DNA of 64,000 nucleotides from Castanea sativa (taxonomy: Eukaryota; Streptophyta; Magnoliopsida; Fagales; Fagaceae), in NCBI RefSeq assembly GCF_040712315.1, contig NC_134021.1:44331501-44395500 (forward strand), in the 5' to 3' direction. The notes beneath the pieces are model-generated. The model was not told the DNA's origin, searched no databases, and saw only the letters and a list, made by a program, of their open reading frames with translations. How positions within the stretch are numbered: position 1 is the stretch's first letter; each line of letters starts with the position of its first letter. Below are positions 46,883 through 58,544 of the stretch, one piece after another. Both the position numbers and the translations under genes were made by a program.

Positions 46883-47110
46883 TCACAGAAGAGGAACATA
46901 TAGATCATCTCCATCCAAAACTTCCAATGCAGAGAGATGAATGGAAGAGATGGGAGGTGTTCCTCTAACATTACGATCACAAGCCCAGAAAGTAGAAACA
47001 ATTGGAAGATCACTTGCAAGTTCAGAGATATACTTCGTTTGTGCTGACGTCTCTGCTATAGGGGCAGCAACTGAAATATTGAGAGTGTAAAACTGCAATG
47101 AACAGCCATA
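46883..47110 (-). other. Second copy of the unrecognised conserved frame
   Basis: Minus strand. Encodes KYISELASDLPIVST and GTPPISSIHLSALEVLDGDD. See the copy at 32529-32759. It lies downstream of the cyclophilin exon on the same strand, but I cannot link it to the cyclophilin family. Confidence 0.4.
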
Positions 47111-47466
47111 CAGGAAAATAAATTTTGGGTAAAATGAGTACATAATATGCAAATTTAGTATGTTAGTGAAAGCTACAGTGAATCATTGCCAACAAAGAAG
47201 AAAGTGATATCTCTCGATAATCTTGAACAAAACACCAACCAACCCTACAGCAACAATGAAAATAATCAATAACAATAAGCAAAATCCAAAAAAAAGTGTC
47301 GTCCTTTTAGAAACATTTTCTAAGAAATGACGTTTGTGAACCATTTGTTTCAGGGCAAGCATTTTCCATTGACAAAAGCCTTGTGCAAAAGATATATATT
47401 TATACATAAAACAATGTTACTACCGGGATTACTGAAATAATGGGGTCGAGGAGAAACCAGTCCTAC

Positions 47467-47648
47467 CTGGTCCAGTATGCTTCATCATGATGTTCTTGTC
47501 AGCAAGCTTCTAGCCATAGATTGATTCTCCACCTCTTCCATTACCAAGTGAAAAATTACTTACCTGGATCATGAAGTAGGGAATAATCCTGTGGAATGTG
47601 CTACATTGTAATGGAGAGGTTTTCCACGCTTTCCAACAACTTTCTCCC
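47467..47648 (-). pseudogene. Cyclophilin (peptidyl-prolyl isomerase) exon, broken
   Basis: Minus-strand exon between TTTCAG (47649-47651) and GTAGG. It encodes [14 protein letters not shown], then after a one-base deletion [13 protein letters not shown], then [14 protein letters not shown], a TAG stop at 47512-47510, and KLADKNIMMKHTGP. This is the central part of a plant cyclophilin, a proline isomerase that helps proteins fold; FHRIIP and the G-R-G-G-E-S-I-Y-G segment are family hallmarks. The first exon and the C-terminal half were not found. With one frameshift and one stop it is dead. The length before the 3' border suits a normal internal exon. Confidence 0.85.
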
Positions 47649-48347
47649 CTGAAATAATTAAAAAGAAAGGAACTTATAAGATGAACTTCTAAGACCATTT
47701 GTTGTGATACGGCCACAGTCAAGATATTATTCAATCCAGAACAGTCAGCACTTTCCTTATAAATCTACAATTCCTTTACAAATTGTTGAGGAAAGAAGGG
47801 TGGCAATGGGGCATATATAGATAGTTGTATCGAGAGCATCTGTTAGGTACAGGAGGGCTATTGTTAAGATCAAACTTGTGGTTTAGGTGTTTCATTGTTT
47901 AGAGATTAGAGAAATAAACTTGATGAAAAAACTATAGTAGGGTTTAGTTGTGAGATAATGGAAGAATGAGATAGAATAAGGAATTACTGAAGAAGTGAAA
48001 GATAGAGATAGATAGAGAGATAATTGAAATTGAGAGGGATTTAGGGAGAGAATTCTACAAGAGAATTATATAGAATTCTATGAGAGAAAGATCCAAGCAA
48101 ATGCGTCGCAATTTGCTAAAGAATGTGTGTGATGGCACTTGGGTGTGCTTGCATGTGTGTGCTTGCGTTACAATGTGAAGATCTCATAGGTCTAGACAAA
48201 TTTATTCCATTCATTGGTGTATTACGATTATTGCATTTTCTTTATTGGCAAAAGTTAACGGTATTTTCCTTTGCAGGTTACATTTTGCTTGTAGTTTCAT
48301 GCATGGGGACTAATTATTATTATTTTTTTCTTCTGTTGTGTTTCCAG

Positions 48348-48392
48348 ACGAACAAGGTTACACTCAATTTGACACCAAAGATCAAATATCAG
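48348..48392 (+). pseudogene. Single TFIIH TFB1/p62 exon
   Basis: After TTTCCAG it encodes TNKVTLNLTPKIKYQ, the duplicate of exon C at 2965-2921, followed by the same GCATGG in place of a GT donor. The exons that precede it in the left copy are absent: the duplicated block is cut at 48127. It is a gene fragment. Confidence 0.75.
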
Positions 48393-48466
48393 GCATGGTT
48401 CTTCTTTCCTTTTTATGGTTTTTGTAGAAAACTTACACATATATACACTTAGATTAGATATTAGAA

Positions 48467-48468
<2 letters not shown>

Positions 48469-48528
<60 letters not shown>
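48469..48528. repeat. AT microsatellite
   Basis: About 30 AT units, placed inside the block duplicated from 2331-3178, where the other copy has none. Confidence 0.95.
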
Positions 48529-48530
<2 letters not shown>

Positions 48531-49073
48531 TAAGATGGTAAATTAGATTTTTTGTTTCTATTTACATTAAATGAAAAGCAATTTTTCTTCCAAATACTCA
48601 CTTGCAAAAAGTAGAAATTTTTATTTCAACACTTTTACTTTCGGTACCTTCTAAAGTAGATCGGATTGTGACTATAATCGGTGCTGAGTAGAACTGTAGG
48701 TGGAGCAAACAAATTGAAGATGTTTTCATTAAAATATTTTCTTATATTTTCTCAATTCTCAGCATAGAAAAAGGTTGCCATAGAAATTCACATTAAACCA
48801 AACATGACCAATTGATGGACTAGTTGTTCGTTTGGTAGGGCTTAAATTAATCAAGATTGAAAAGAATTCAGTTGAATATGAGATTACAGAGATGTCATAA
48901 CTAAAAACTCAAATGAGTTTTTTAATGAGTTGTTGGTGGGTCCCCTTTCGTGTTTTCTATGTTTAGCAAGTTGCAAGATTGCACTAGCAGTAGAACCAAA
49001 TGGGTCCAAGACTGAAAGTCGTGTGAAAAGCATCATCACTTGCTCGCACATTAATGTTCCTTGTTAACATATT

Positions 49074-49260
49074 GGCAAAAATGAAAAACTAACCCTCTAA
49101 CTTTCAACGTTCTTCATTTCAGTCCTCTAACTTTAAGTTTTGTCATTTCAGTCCTCTAACTTTCAATTTTTGTCAATCGAGGCTTCTGTTAGAATTCAGT
49201 TAAGATTACCGTTAAACTCACTAAGAAATGACCGTTTTACTCTCCTTCTTTTTTCAAAAA
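49074..49260. mobile_element. Half copy of the 41626 foldback MITE
   Basis: Contains AAATGAAAAACTAACCCTCT and repeated TTTCAGTCCTCTAACTTT, matching the left arm of 41626-41969. No right arm was found. Confidence 0.6.
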
Positions 49261-49380
49261 AATAATTAGGAATTAAAAGAAAAAAAATCTGTAAAAAAAA
49301 TAATCTTATGTGGACATTTCTCCCTTTACCATTGCAATGAGCCAAATTAGCCCATGACTACTCCGTAACATATTTATTAT

Positions 49381-49683
49381 GGGAAAAATTACAACTTATT
49401 TATATGTGATTTGGTTGAAATTTAAATTGTTTATATGTGGTTTGAAATTCCATGATATAAGTGTTCCACTAAAAACTTTTGTTTATTTTATTTAATTTTG
49501 TATTTTTGGAGGAGACAAACATAAAAATAAAACAAAATCATATATTTAGCTATGTTTTTAACAGAATTGTGTTAAGAAAATATAATTTAATTAACTTCAA
49601 GTGGATAAAATATCAAATTTTAAATTATAGATAACTTAAATTTTGGTCAAACAACAATGAGTAGGCAAGTTGTAATTTGCCAT
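49381..49683. mobile_element. MITE, 303 bp, TIR GGGAAAAATTACAACTT
   Basis: The left end GGGAAAAATTACAACTTATT pairs with the right end GGCAAGTTGTAATTTGCCAT. Inner arms also pair (TTTGGTTGAAATTTAAATT with TTAAATTTTGGTCAAAC). Confidence 0.75.
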
Positions 49684-50198
49684 TTTTAAAAAAAAAAAAA
49701 AAATCTAAGCGTAAAATGGACGCAATCCGAATCGGGCAATTTGTTCATATTTAGTACTTTCTAGATAGTCCAAGTGGAGACTATGACTTTGCGCTTCGTT
49801 TTTCAAAGTCAAACATTTGACAAGTCATTTAAAGCAAAAATCAGTTCTGTTTTTTGCGAGACAGACACTGTCAGTGCTGCTTCGTTTTTCAAAGACAGCA
49901 CACACGCCGACGAAAAAAGCGGCTACGAAGTTGATGGTGACAAAGAAAAACAAAAAAACAAAAAAATTGGTTTCCTTAAAAGAAAAGGAATCTGATGGCA
50001 CGCAACTTTTGAAAAATAATAATAATAATTAATTGAATTAATTTTTTATATTTTTTTTGGTTGTTTCAAAATTTCTGGTTCCCCTTTGATGGCCTTTCAA
50101 AGCTTTACGTGATCTTACGTCTTAGTGCCACTAGAAAGCTTGTGATGCACGGTTTCTAAAAAGATCCATATTCACTTATTTTAGTTTACATGTTGATG

Positions 50199-50338
50199 CA
50201 TCTGTTTGGTAAAGTAATTTGAGTAATATTATTTGTATTTTTTTGAAATATATGTGGATGAAAAAGTGTGTAAAAATGTGTGTAATATTGTTTAAAAACT
50301 GAAAATATGTGTTTAAAATGCACTACCAAATGAGCCCT
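50199..50338. mobile_element. Small MITE with CTGTTTGGTA-type ends, copy 1
   Basis: Begins CATCTGTTTGGTAAAG and ends CACTACCAAATGAGCCCT. The body GTGTGTAATATTGTTTAAAA is shared with 52961-53098. Confidence 0.7.
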
Positions 50339-50429
50339 AATATCCCAAACTTGATTTGTGTTTAAACAATTTTCTTATTATTAATTTCTTAATATTTTGC
50401 TCATTTTAAATCTAATTTAGACATTTTTA

Positions 50430-50818
50430 AAGCATTTACATCAATCTATGTATAATAAAAAAGTGTGTAGAATTTACATAATTTTGTCTAAAAATAATCA
50501 CATTAGTCTGTGTATAATTATGTAAATATATAAATTTGCTATAATAATTGTATAAATTTACACTAATACTATTTTTTTTATATTTAGTTGTTTATTCTTT
50601 TTCTACACATCTTGAAAAAAGAGAATGGATGGCCATTGTTGTATGTGAAAAAAGAGAAATAATTTAAAAAATCAAGAAAAATTGATATTTTAATGAAATA
50701 TAGTATAAAATAAATAATCTGATATGAGGGTTTTTGAAAAGTAAGTATGTAAAATAAAAATATTAGGTTCGTATACTAAAATAGACAATAATTTTTGCAC
50801 AAACTAATACAAATACTA
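50430..50818. mobile_element. Tourist-like MITE, copy 1
   Basis: Flanked by TTA on both sides (50427-50429 and 50819-50821). The left end AAGCATTTACATCAATC is related to the GAGCAT termini of the other elements here. The interior (GAATGGATGGCCATTGTTGT, AATAAATAATCTGATATG) matches 51419-51778. Confidence 0.65.
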
Positions 50819-51418
50819 TTAAATAGTTGCTAGAAAGGTAACTTTCGCCATCTTTCCAATGGTGGTAAGTTTGATTCGACCAAATAGTTGAATATTTGGC
50901 TAGCTCAAACCCTGGCACTATTAATTAGGGTTTAAACTGATCATGGCTGTAGATTAAGTTAACATTAGCTTTCTAGTCCCTTCTTTGGCTGTTGGATTAG
51001 CTTTATAGTCCCTTCTTTGGTTCCATTTCCAATGTTTCTCTAGTGTGTTTTCAATAATTGTAATTCAGATTGTCCTAGTTTGAGACTGAGATTTTTGAAA
51101 AACTAGTACTTAAAGAATAGATATTGATTTCCTTCATTAGCTGTTCTTGGTGTTTGCAATTTCTTTTTATAATTTTCCTCAGTCATACTTTTCTTTTTTT
51201 TCACTAATTTCCTCTCTCGCATTTTTTTTCCCTCTTTGTTGAGTTGTTCGTCGGTGTTTCTCTATCTCTTTCTCCTCTCTCCTTCTTTCTCTTTCTCTTC
51301 TCACTTTGCGCCCTTATTTGGTTACCTCTTCTATTTTCACCCACTCTCTAGAACTCAATATCTTTTCTTTAAAACAAAAAATAAATAAAAACTCTATAAC
51401 TCTACAAACTCTCCCTTA

Positions 51419-51778
51419 GAGCATTTTCATAAGATAATGCAAAATTGAAATGTGACTCAATTTTACACACTCAAACTCTAAAATCACTCACATCAATCAA
51501 ATTAAAAATGTGTAAATTTTCAAAATTGCTATTTTGTATTTATTTTTTTAATTCTTTGTTTGTGTATTTCAAGAATGAAAGAAAATAATGAATGATGGTT
51601 ATTGTATGTAAAGAAAAAAACAATTAAAAAATCTAAAAAAATTTTGTATTTAAATTAAATAGAGTTTAGAATAAATAATCTTATGTGGATATTTTTAAAA
51701 AGTGCTTACATAAAATTGAAAAATAAATTTTTATACTATAATAAATATACATTTTTGCATCAACTAATGTGAATATTC
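51419..51778. mobile_element. Tourist-like MITE, copy 2
   Basis: Begins GAGCATTTTCATAAG and ends CTAATGTGAATATTC, with TTA duplications at 51416-51418 and 51779-51781. It is 360 bp, and its interior is shared with 50430-50818. The TTA duplication and GAGCAT terminus place it with PIF/Harbinger-mobilised elements. Confidence 0.7.
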
Positions 51779-52119
51779 TTAAATCTTAACATCCAAAGCA
51801 TTTTACGCGGCACACTCCTTCGACCGTTATCCACATCCACATCCACGTTCACATTCACGTCCACGTCCACACGTATAAGTGTGTATACATCCTTGTCTCT
51901 CTCTTTTATTTTTTTCAACCCTCTCTCTCTCTCTCTCTCTTATCTTATTACCCTCACCAACTCTCTGTCATAACTTATGTGTCTAATCCATTCTGCTTTC
52001 TGCTGATACAACCCACGGTCTTTCTTGTCTTTGTCAACTTTTTTGTTTTTTCTTTTATTTTAAATTGTGGGTGCCAGCTAAAGTTCTCAAATAGACAAAA
52101 CAAAAAAGAAAATGAAATA

Positions 52120-52390
52120 TTCCATCCGTCCCATTTAGTTGGTTCTCTATTTTATTTTGAGGTGTTTCAAAATATTGTCTTGTTTCTAATAATAAAAGTA
52201 ATTAATTTACTAATGTTCTTATTACACCCCTATTTAATTTTCAAAACTACTCCAATTGAAAAGAAAATCAACTTTATTATGGATAATTTTGGAAACTAAT
52301 ACATTTTTAAAAGTTAGACAGGACAATAAATGATATTCCCTTAAAAAATTTAACTTTTCAAACAGAACAAATTAAATGGGACGGAGAGAG
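52120..52390. mobile_element. Stowaway-like (Tc1/Mariner) MITE, 271 bp
   Basis: The ends TTCCATCCGTCCCATTTA and AAATGGGACGGAGAGAG pair, and the element is flanked by TA on both sides (52118-52119 and 52391-52392). The CCGTCCCA terminus is typical of plant Stowaway elements. Confidence 0.9.
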
Positions 52391-52960
52391 TAATTTTTTT
52401 TATTTTTAAGTTCAATGGTATTGACTGGTAACAAAGCCAAAAGGCTTGACAAAACTGCCATCCAAGAATAATGTTAATAGGTAGTGTAACGTGTTGGTTA
52501 AAAAATTGTTTCAAATCAAATTTTTTACCAACTATAAAGAGTATCGAGCTAATAATTTTTAATTTTTTGAATTTTACTTATGACCACACAATAATTCATT
52601 ATTAATAGTCGCTTTACGGTCGCGGTTAACCTTTCTCATGTATAGTAATAAGATTAGGGGTGGATAACATGCCGTATTGACACATCTCCGTCATTGTTCA
52701 TAATATGTTGTGACTATTGTTAATAATCAAATTATTTGTGATGGTAGAAAAGCGCTCACAAATAATTTTTAATGAAACCACTATCTAGGCAATAACTAAA
52801 TGTGAGGCCATAACTCATGGATGGACATATAAATATCAAACAACCCAAATATTCTTACCCCCAATCCCCCATTTAACTCGCCAGACATCATCATGATCTG
52901 TAATATACATTTTTTTTTAGGGTATGATCTGTAATATACATGTATGTCTAGATAATAAGA

Positions 52961-53098
52961 GGCCGTTTGGTAATGTTGTTTTAATAACGTTGTTTGTATT
53001 TTTTAGAAATACGTGTGGGTGAAAAAATGGATAAAAATACATGTAATGTTGTTTAAAAACTAAAAACATATATTTAAACACATGTACCAAACAGTCCC
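52961..53098. mobile_element. Small MITE with CCGTTTGGTA-type ends, copy 2
   Basis: Begins GGCCGTTTGGTAATG and ends GTACCAAACAGTCCC, which are inverted relative to each other. The interior matches 50199-50338. Confidence 0.75.
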
Positions 53099-53178
53099 TT
53101 AGTCGTTAGCACTTGGAAAGTATGAGAAAGCGCGCAAGTTGGTGTGCTAGCTGATACATTGAATATGGATTGACATCA

Positions 53179-53274
53179 GATGCAATAATATTGAATACAT
53201 TGAATATTATTGCATCGGGTGCAATAATATTAGATGGCTAAGATTGAAAGTTGAAGAATTTTCAACTTTCAATC
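53179..53274. repeat. Two adjacent perfect hairpins
   Basis: GATGCAATAATATT (53179-53192) pairs with AATATTATTGCATC (53203-53216). GATTGAAAGTTGAA (53242-53255) pairs with TTCAACTTTCAATC (53261-53274). No coding frame crosses them. Confidence 0.9.
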
Positions 53275-54051
53275 TCAACCATTGAATTTAAAAAAAAGTT
53301 GAAAAAAAGTGTTAAAAGAGTTAGAAAGTTAAAGTTAAAAAATAAGATGGTAAAAATTAATGTGAGATGAATTAGTGGTATTACACCCTTTGTATTGGAT
53401 CCAAATCCATTGAATATATGCTTAGTAAAATAAAATAAGTTTTACTGACATATGGCTTAGGTACGTATTAGTAAACCCATTTGAGAAAATTTTGTATAAA
53501 AAATGAAAAAGTAATTAATTTTTTTAACAGCTTTTTTAATTGAAGAGTTATTTTTAAAATATTTTATTTAAAGAATAATATAAAAATAAATGTTATTAAC
53601 AAATTTTATATTTTTCAAAAAAATAGTATCTGTTTATCGACCATTGTCTTGAGTGCATCCTCTAATTTCTAGGTGAGACTTCGGTATGTGCCTTCTGTTC
53701 TCTAGACCGATGAATTGCTGCCACGTGGTAATTCTTGTTGCTGCCCAGTACACAGGATGTGGCAAATTGAGTGGATGAGATAAGCACGGAACTTATAAAG
53801 AAATTATCGGTCAAAGAATGATTGATGAAAGTGATCCATCGTCGTAATTAATACGTTAGTACAACATGACACGCGCGTGCTTGTTTTACGTTTAATGTTC
53901 GTTTATATTGTGATCTAGAATTGGTGGGCAAAGTTTTCGGCTCATGCAGCTTTCCGACCGTATTTTAATGTTGTCCAATCAAACCAACATATTTGGGTCA
54001 AATAGGTCTCTTACTTTGGAAAAAGTATCTTACAGTGGTATATTTAAAAGG

Positions 54052-54268
54052 GTCTAAATATTTTGTTTTACTTTTTTCGTTATATTTTATATTTTATTAA
54101 TAAAAATTTACTATGTGTTTATCTAATTAATTAAATATTATTATTAATTAATAATGGTAATATTAATAAGCTAATAATGATATTATTTAATTAATTAGGT
54201 AAATACATAACAAGTTTTTATTGATAGAGTATAAAGTGGAGTAAAAAAGTAGGACAGAAGATTTGGAC
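54052..54268. mobile_element. Foldback MITE, 217 bp
   Basis: GTCTAAATATTTTGTTTTAC at the left pairs with a right end reading GTAGGACAGAAGATTTGGAC. Inner arms TAATAAAAATTTACTATGTG and TACATAACAAGTTTTTATTG also pair. Confidence 0.8.
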
Positions 54269-55527
54269 TCGTCCAAAACCTTCTGCACTCTTCTTCGTGT
54301 GTTAAAAAACTATTAATTATTTTAAAAAAAAAAACTTTGGAGAAAGTATATCATATTTCTTTAATACAAAGTTAGCAACTGCGTTTTGGTGTTTCATCAT
54401 CAATAAATTATTGACACATGTACGGAAAAAAATCGGCTTACGATATTAGTACAAATAAAAAACAATATTATCCCTGAAAATTTTTCAAAGTGCCATTAGA
54501 AAGTTTGTGAGGCATGGTTTTTAATTTTTAATGGATGGTTGAGAAGCTGCGCATGTGGCCTCTAAAATTCTAAACTTTTTTTTTTTTTTTTCAGAAAGTT
54601 TTATGGTGTCTACTTCTGAATATTTTACTAATAAATTCCTGATGACCTTTTTCATGTGCGCAAGCAAAAAAAAAAAGAAGAGACAGGCGCAAAAAGAGAG
54701 TCGGCTTGCAACACGGTGCGTTTAACAAGTGTGCACGTGGTGGCCCAACTGGTCTCCCTCTCTCAAAGTCTGAATAACCTGGAGGCTTGACTATTGAGAG
54801 TCATGAAAATGAAGAAGTGAACAGGGGTCGGGGTCCCATTTCGCTAATTGATGAGTGTTGAGAAGTATTGTCATGTGGGGTCTGGGTTTGTGGATGGTAA
54901 CATAACCCTTTACCCACCTTCTTTGGCTTTACAATTTCTAATAAGTCCAACCATGTCCATGCTCTTGGTGTTGGTGGGACTTGTTCTCCATACGATTTTT
55001 CAAACCCCAAATCAGATTTATATATCTCTGACTCAGTTTTTAGAGTTTCGACTCATCCCATTCCAATGGTGTAGTTTACACAGGGGGAGCACTGTGTGAA
55101 AAGCCAAGCCCATTCCACAAGAAAAAATTATTAGTATTTCGGAAATACAATAAAATCGTATTTAGGTTTTATTAACATATCATTTTCAATTAATAAACAT
55201 TTAATTTTCTAGTGACATATCGATCTTATTCTTATTTGGCACACTCATAATTTAAAAAGAAAAAAAAAAGTTTAAGGTTTCAAATGGACTATTGACTTGA
55301 TCTTTTATGGACCTTTTTGAAAATGAGGGAGAAAATGTAAAACTTATTTATATTTCTCATTTGAAAAAATATCATTTATCATTCTATCATTTTTGGGGCC
55401 ATTTGTTAATGTAACGAGGGCCATAGGACCCTTTTCAAAATTTTGAAGCAAGGGAGCTTTAATTCTAGGCCTACAGTTGGTCGTGCATATGCTTAGTAGT
55501 ATTATAAATTTGCTTTTTTCCGTATTG

Positions 55528-55529
55528 AA

Positions 55530-55569
<40 letters not shown>
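55528..55569. repeat. TAA trinucleotide microsatellite
   Basis: About 14 units of AAT/TAA. Confidence 0.9.
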
Positions 55570-55667
55570 TAAAGAAAAGAAGCAATAGTGGACCGGTTAC
55601 TCAGATTCTAGACATATTATTTTGTACACAATCACATCCAACTTTGTGGGTAACCACAAGACACTCA

Positions 55668-56045
55668 GAGCATTCCCATTAACAATTGTAAATGATATAT
55701 GTAGGGAAAATTTAGTATAAAAGTACAAAAAGAGCCTAACAGCTGGACTTGTAAAATTTTACAATTGCAATTCTTTTTTGCAATTGTGCTACAATGCCAT
55801 CTTAAAGGTAGGATGACACTATAGTACTTTAGTAAAAATTATCATATATTTTAATTGATAAAGTGGAAGGGAGATGGGGAGAAGAAAAAGAGAGAGTTGT
55901 ATTGAAATATATTATATTATTTTAATGAGTAGAATAGGAAAATAAAAGTTGAAATATTAGTTGTATTGTAAAATAACATAATATAATTGATAAAATAAAT
56001 TTTTAAGATGGTAAAATATAATAGCATGGAAGTTGTGGATGCAAA
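55668..56045. mobile_element. PIF/Harbinger-type MITE related to 60309-61506
   Basis: Begins GAGCATTCCCATTAAC. The right part (ATAATTGATAAAATAAAT, then AAGATGGTAAAATATAATAG and GTTGTGGATGC) matches the right end of the 1.2-kb element at 60309-61506 (ATAATTGATAAAGTAACTTT, GAATGGTAAAATGAGATAG, GTAGATGCTC). The exact right boundary is uncertain. Confidence 0.6.
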
Positions 56046-56651
56046 TGGTCAAAAGTTGTATTTGCAAAAGTCAATAACTTTTCTCTCTAATGAATGAAAA
56101 ATTGGAAAAATCCTTTAAAACTTTTGTTTTTAGCGAATGAAGTCACTTCAGAAGAGTTCGAATTTGACACGTTTTTTTCCTTTGTAAAGTAGAGGGCCAT
56201 TTTATTTGTACCAAAGCAATTTGACATATGCTTTATATAGAACTTCCAAGCTTCCATATATTTGGGTTTAACTAATCTTTATTTATTTATTTTTCAAATA
56301 TTTGGGTTTCTTGGCCTCTGACCCCATATGGCTCTACCAATCCTTAAAATATTCTGATCCCATTGAGATAGTGGCATCCTATTATTTTTTTAATAAGATA
56401 GAAATCAACATAAAGAAGAACTTAAAAAACTACTCTAATTTCTTTCATGGTCTATAGACACTTGAGTAGAGATAAAAGAGATTTGGTGTGTAAATATTTT
56501 TAACACAAAAAATTAATTAGTATCTTAACTTGTTGATAAAAAGTAATTATTATGAAATAAATATCATAAGTTAAAACTTTGTCTTATTAATAAATAAAAA
56601 GGAATAAAAGATACCTCACCATAGACAATTAGACAAATTTGGCATACCATC

Positions 56652-57336
56652 TGTGAGGATGAGGATCCCACATCTAAGTTAAATGGCTGATTAAGATTAT
56701 TTCCGAGGACGCACCTCGGACCTCGGGGACGAGCACCAATTATGTGAGGCGTATAAAGTTAAAATATCAAAAAAAAAAAGAAAGCAAACTTGACACGAAA
56801 TGCAAGAAGAATGAAAAAAGAAGGGTGTAAAAGTCATCCCCTCTGCATTAAATACAAGACAACCACTCCTCTGGCCGCATTAATAAGGAAGTAACCATGG
56901 ATAGTGGTGGCACGGCTAAGAGTGTAGGGTAAAGCTTGTTAGTCTGTTCTGGATGGGACAAGGGTTCTAGGAGTGCAATCTCAGGCCTCTAAGTATAATA
57001 TTCAGATGAGTTTAAGCTGGATATAAAACGAGAGGAAGCTCCATACGTAGGGGGAGGCAAGGGAGAGAGAGTGAAAACAATCTATCCATCTATAACTCGA
57101 ATCTCGAACTAGACCCGAAGTCCAACACTTGTATTTTTTAACCAATTCTTAAATTGTGAAGTAATAGAAGAAGCATTCTTTTTCATTCAGTCCTATAACG
57201 TAAACTTTTGTTGTTCACATATTGGATATCATAATAAGATTTGACTTCCCATCTCTAAACAAATTTATTGTGATAGAAAAACAGTAAGGTTTTCTTTTAA
57301 GCCAACGAGTAGATTACCCGCTTTTTCGCCGTTACA
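56652..57336. mobile_element. Solo LTR, 685 bp
   Basis: Begins TGTGAGGATGAGGATCCC and ends TTCGCCGTTACA. A perfect 5-bp duplication CCATC flanks it (56647-56651 and 57337-57341). It is less AT-rich than its surroundings (CCGAGGACGCACCTCGG at 56701-56717). No primer site or coding remains adjoin it, so it is a solo LTR left by recombination. Confidence 0.8.
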
Positions 57337-57396
57337 CCATCAAAGACAGCAAGATAAGAACATTCAAATATCCTTTATAATATTATAATACTCTTA

Positions 57397-57885
57397 GGGT
57401 ATGTTTGGTATACTGAATGAAAATTATGACAAGAATTGTAATATTTATTACTAGTAATAAAGTGTGTTGTAATGTAATAATTAAACATATTTATTAGTTT
57501 GGTTGTAAGTTATAACATTAAAATGAAACTTAACATTTATTTTAGGAAATATCTTACTCATACAATTATGTCTCCTTCAAAATTGTTATTTTTAAATTTA
57601 AGAGAGATATGTGTTATTTTTTATGATTTTTTGTTTTTATAATTGTTAGATGTATATGAAAAGTTTGTTTATTTGGAAATATATTAAGTTTTGAAATTAT
57701 TGCACTCACTAAGGAATAGCTAATACAACATTTTAAAAAAGAATATTTATTCCTCATTTTGAAGAATAGTTATTTATAAGGAATGACTATTCCTTATAAT
57801 AAAAATATAACCAAACTAAAGAATGACTAAACCATAAGAATAACTATTACATTACAGCGCCTATTACAGTTTATCAAACATGCCC
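57397..57885. mobile_element. Tourist-like MITE, 489 bp
   Basis: The TIRs are GGGTATGTTTGGTATACTG at the left and, reading inward from the right, GGGCATGTTTGATAAACTG. TTA duplications flank it at 57394-57396 and 57886-57888. Confidence 0.9.
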
Positions 57886-58357
57886 TTAGTCCAAATTCTC
57901 CAGTTAATCTTATCTAGTTATTTATGTGACAAAGAACTTTAGATAGTGACACTTTTTTTTTTTTATAGGTCGCGTACCATGATGGTTGGTGGCAATGTTA
58001 TTGTCACTGAATGTCAAACTTTTTTGTTGTTGTTATTTTTTAATGATCTTACAAGGAAAACTTTTATTTGTATGATTTTTTATGGTAGCCTATGGTCTTA
58101 CAAGGAAAACTTTTCTATGATAAGACTGTAGGGATTTATAGTTAGGTACTAATGGAAAGCAATGACACAAAGAACACGATATTACAAGGAAGGATCGTGT
58201 TTATTGCTCTAAATACACACTTGACACTGCCCAAAAATGTGACTTTAAGTCATGATTTCCAACTTAAAGGTGTAACTTTTAATTCATGTTTTTAGTTGTT
58301 TTAGGTAGTTTTGTGAAACAAATTTTTACTGCAAAGAAAACATTTGATAAGTAGAAG

Positions 58358-58544
58358 GGTAAGACTTAAATACAGTACTTAGGTGTTGTTTCTTAAGTTC
58401 CCCTCTTAAGATTCTGATATGTGGATTTTTTCTTATAGAATAAAAATGTTTTTTTTAGTTAAGTAGTCACATAGCTAAATCTTAAGAAAGAAATCTAAGA
58501 AACAACACCTAAAGTATTGTATCTAAGTTCTATCCTAAGTAAAA
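58358..58544. mobile_element. Foldback MITE, about 187 bp
   Basis: The left arm TTAGGTGTTGTTTCTTAAG and the right arm TAAGAAACAACACCTAA pair. Pairing extends outward through TAAATACAGTACTTAGG and AAAGTATTGTATCTAAG. Confidence 0.8.

Larger units (their letters stand above)
46640..48115. repeat. Direct repeat of 32280-33470, longer copy
   Basis: Starts AAGTAGAAGTTTAGCTTTTC and ends near CAAGCAAATGCGTCGCAATT. It contains the frame at 46883-47110 and a cyclophilin exon absent from the 32-kb copy. Its right edge abuts the block duplicated from 2331-3178. Confidence 0.85.
48127..49072. repeat. Inverted copy of 2331-3178
   Basis: Plus-strand counterpart of the left-end block, from the TFB1 intron near GCGTTACAATGTGAAG to ATTAATGTTCCTTGTTAACA. 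It has an added AT microsatellite and an insertion near 48960-49010. Confidence 0.85.

Noticed and set aside
54801..55099. Overlapping frames on both strands in a slightly GC-richer patch
   Set aside because: Neither protein is recognisable and they overlap antisense; no supporting signals.
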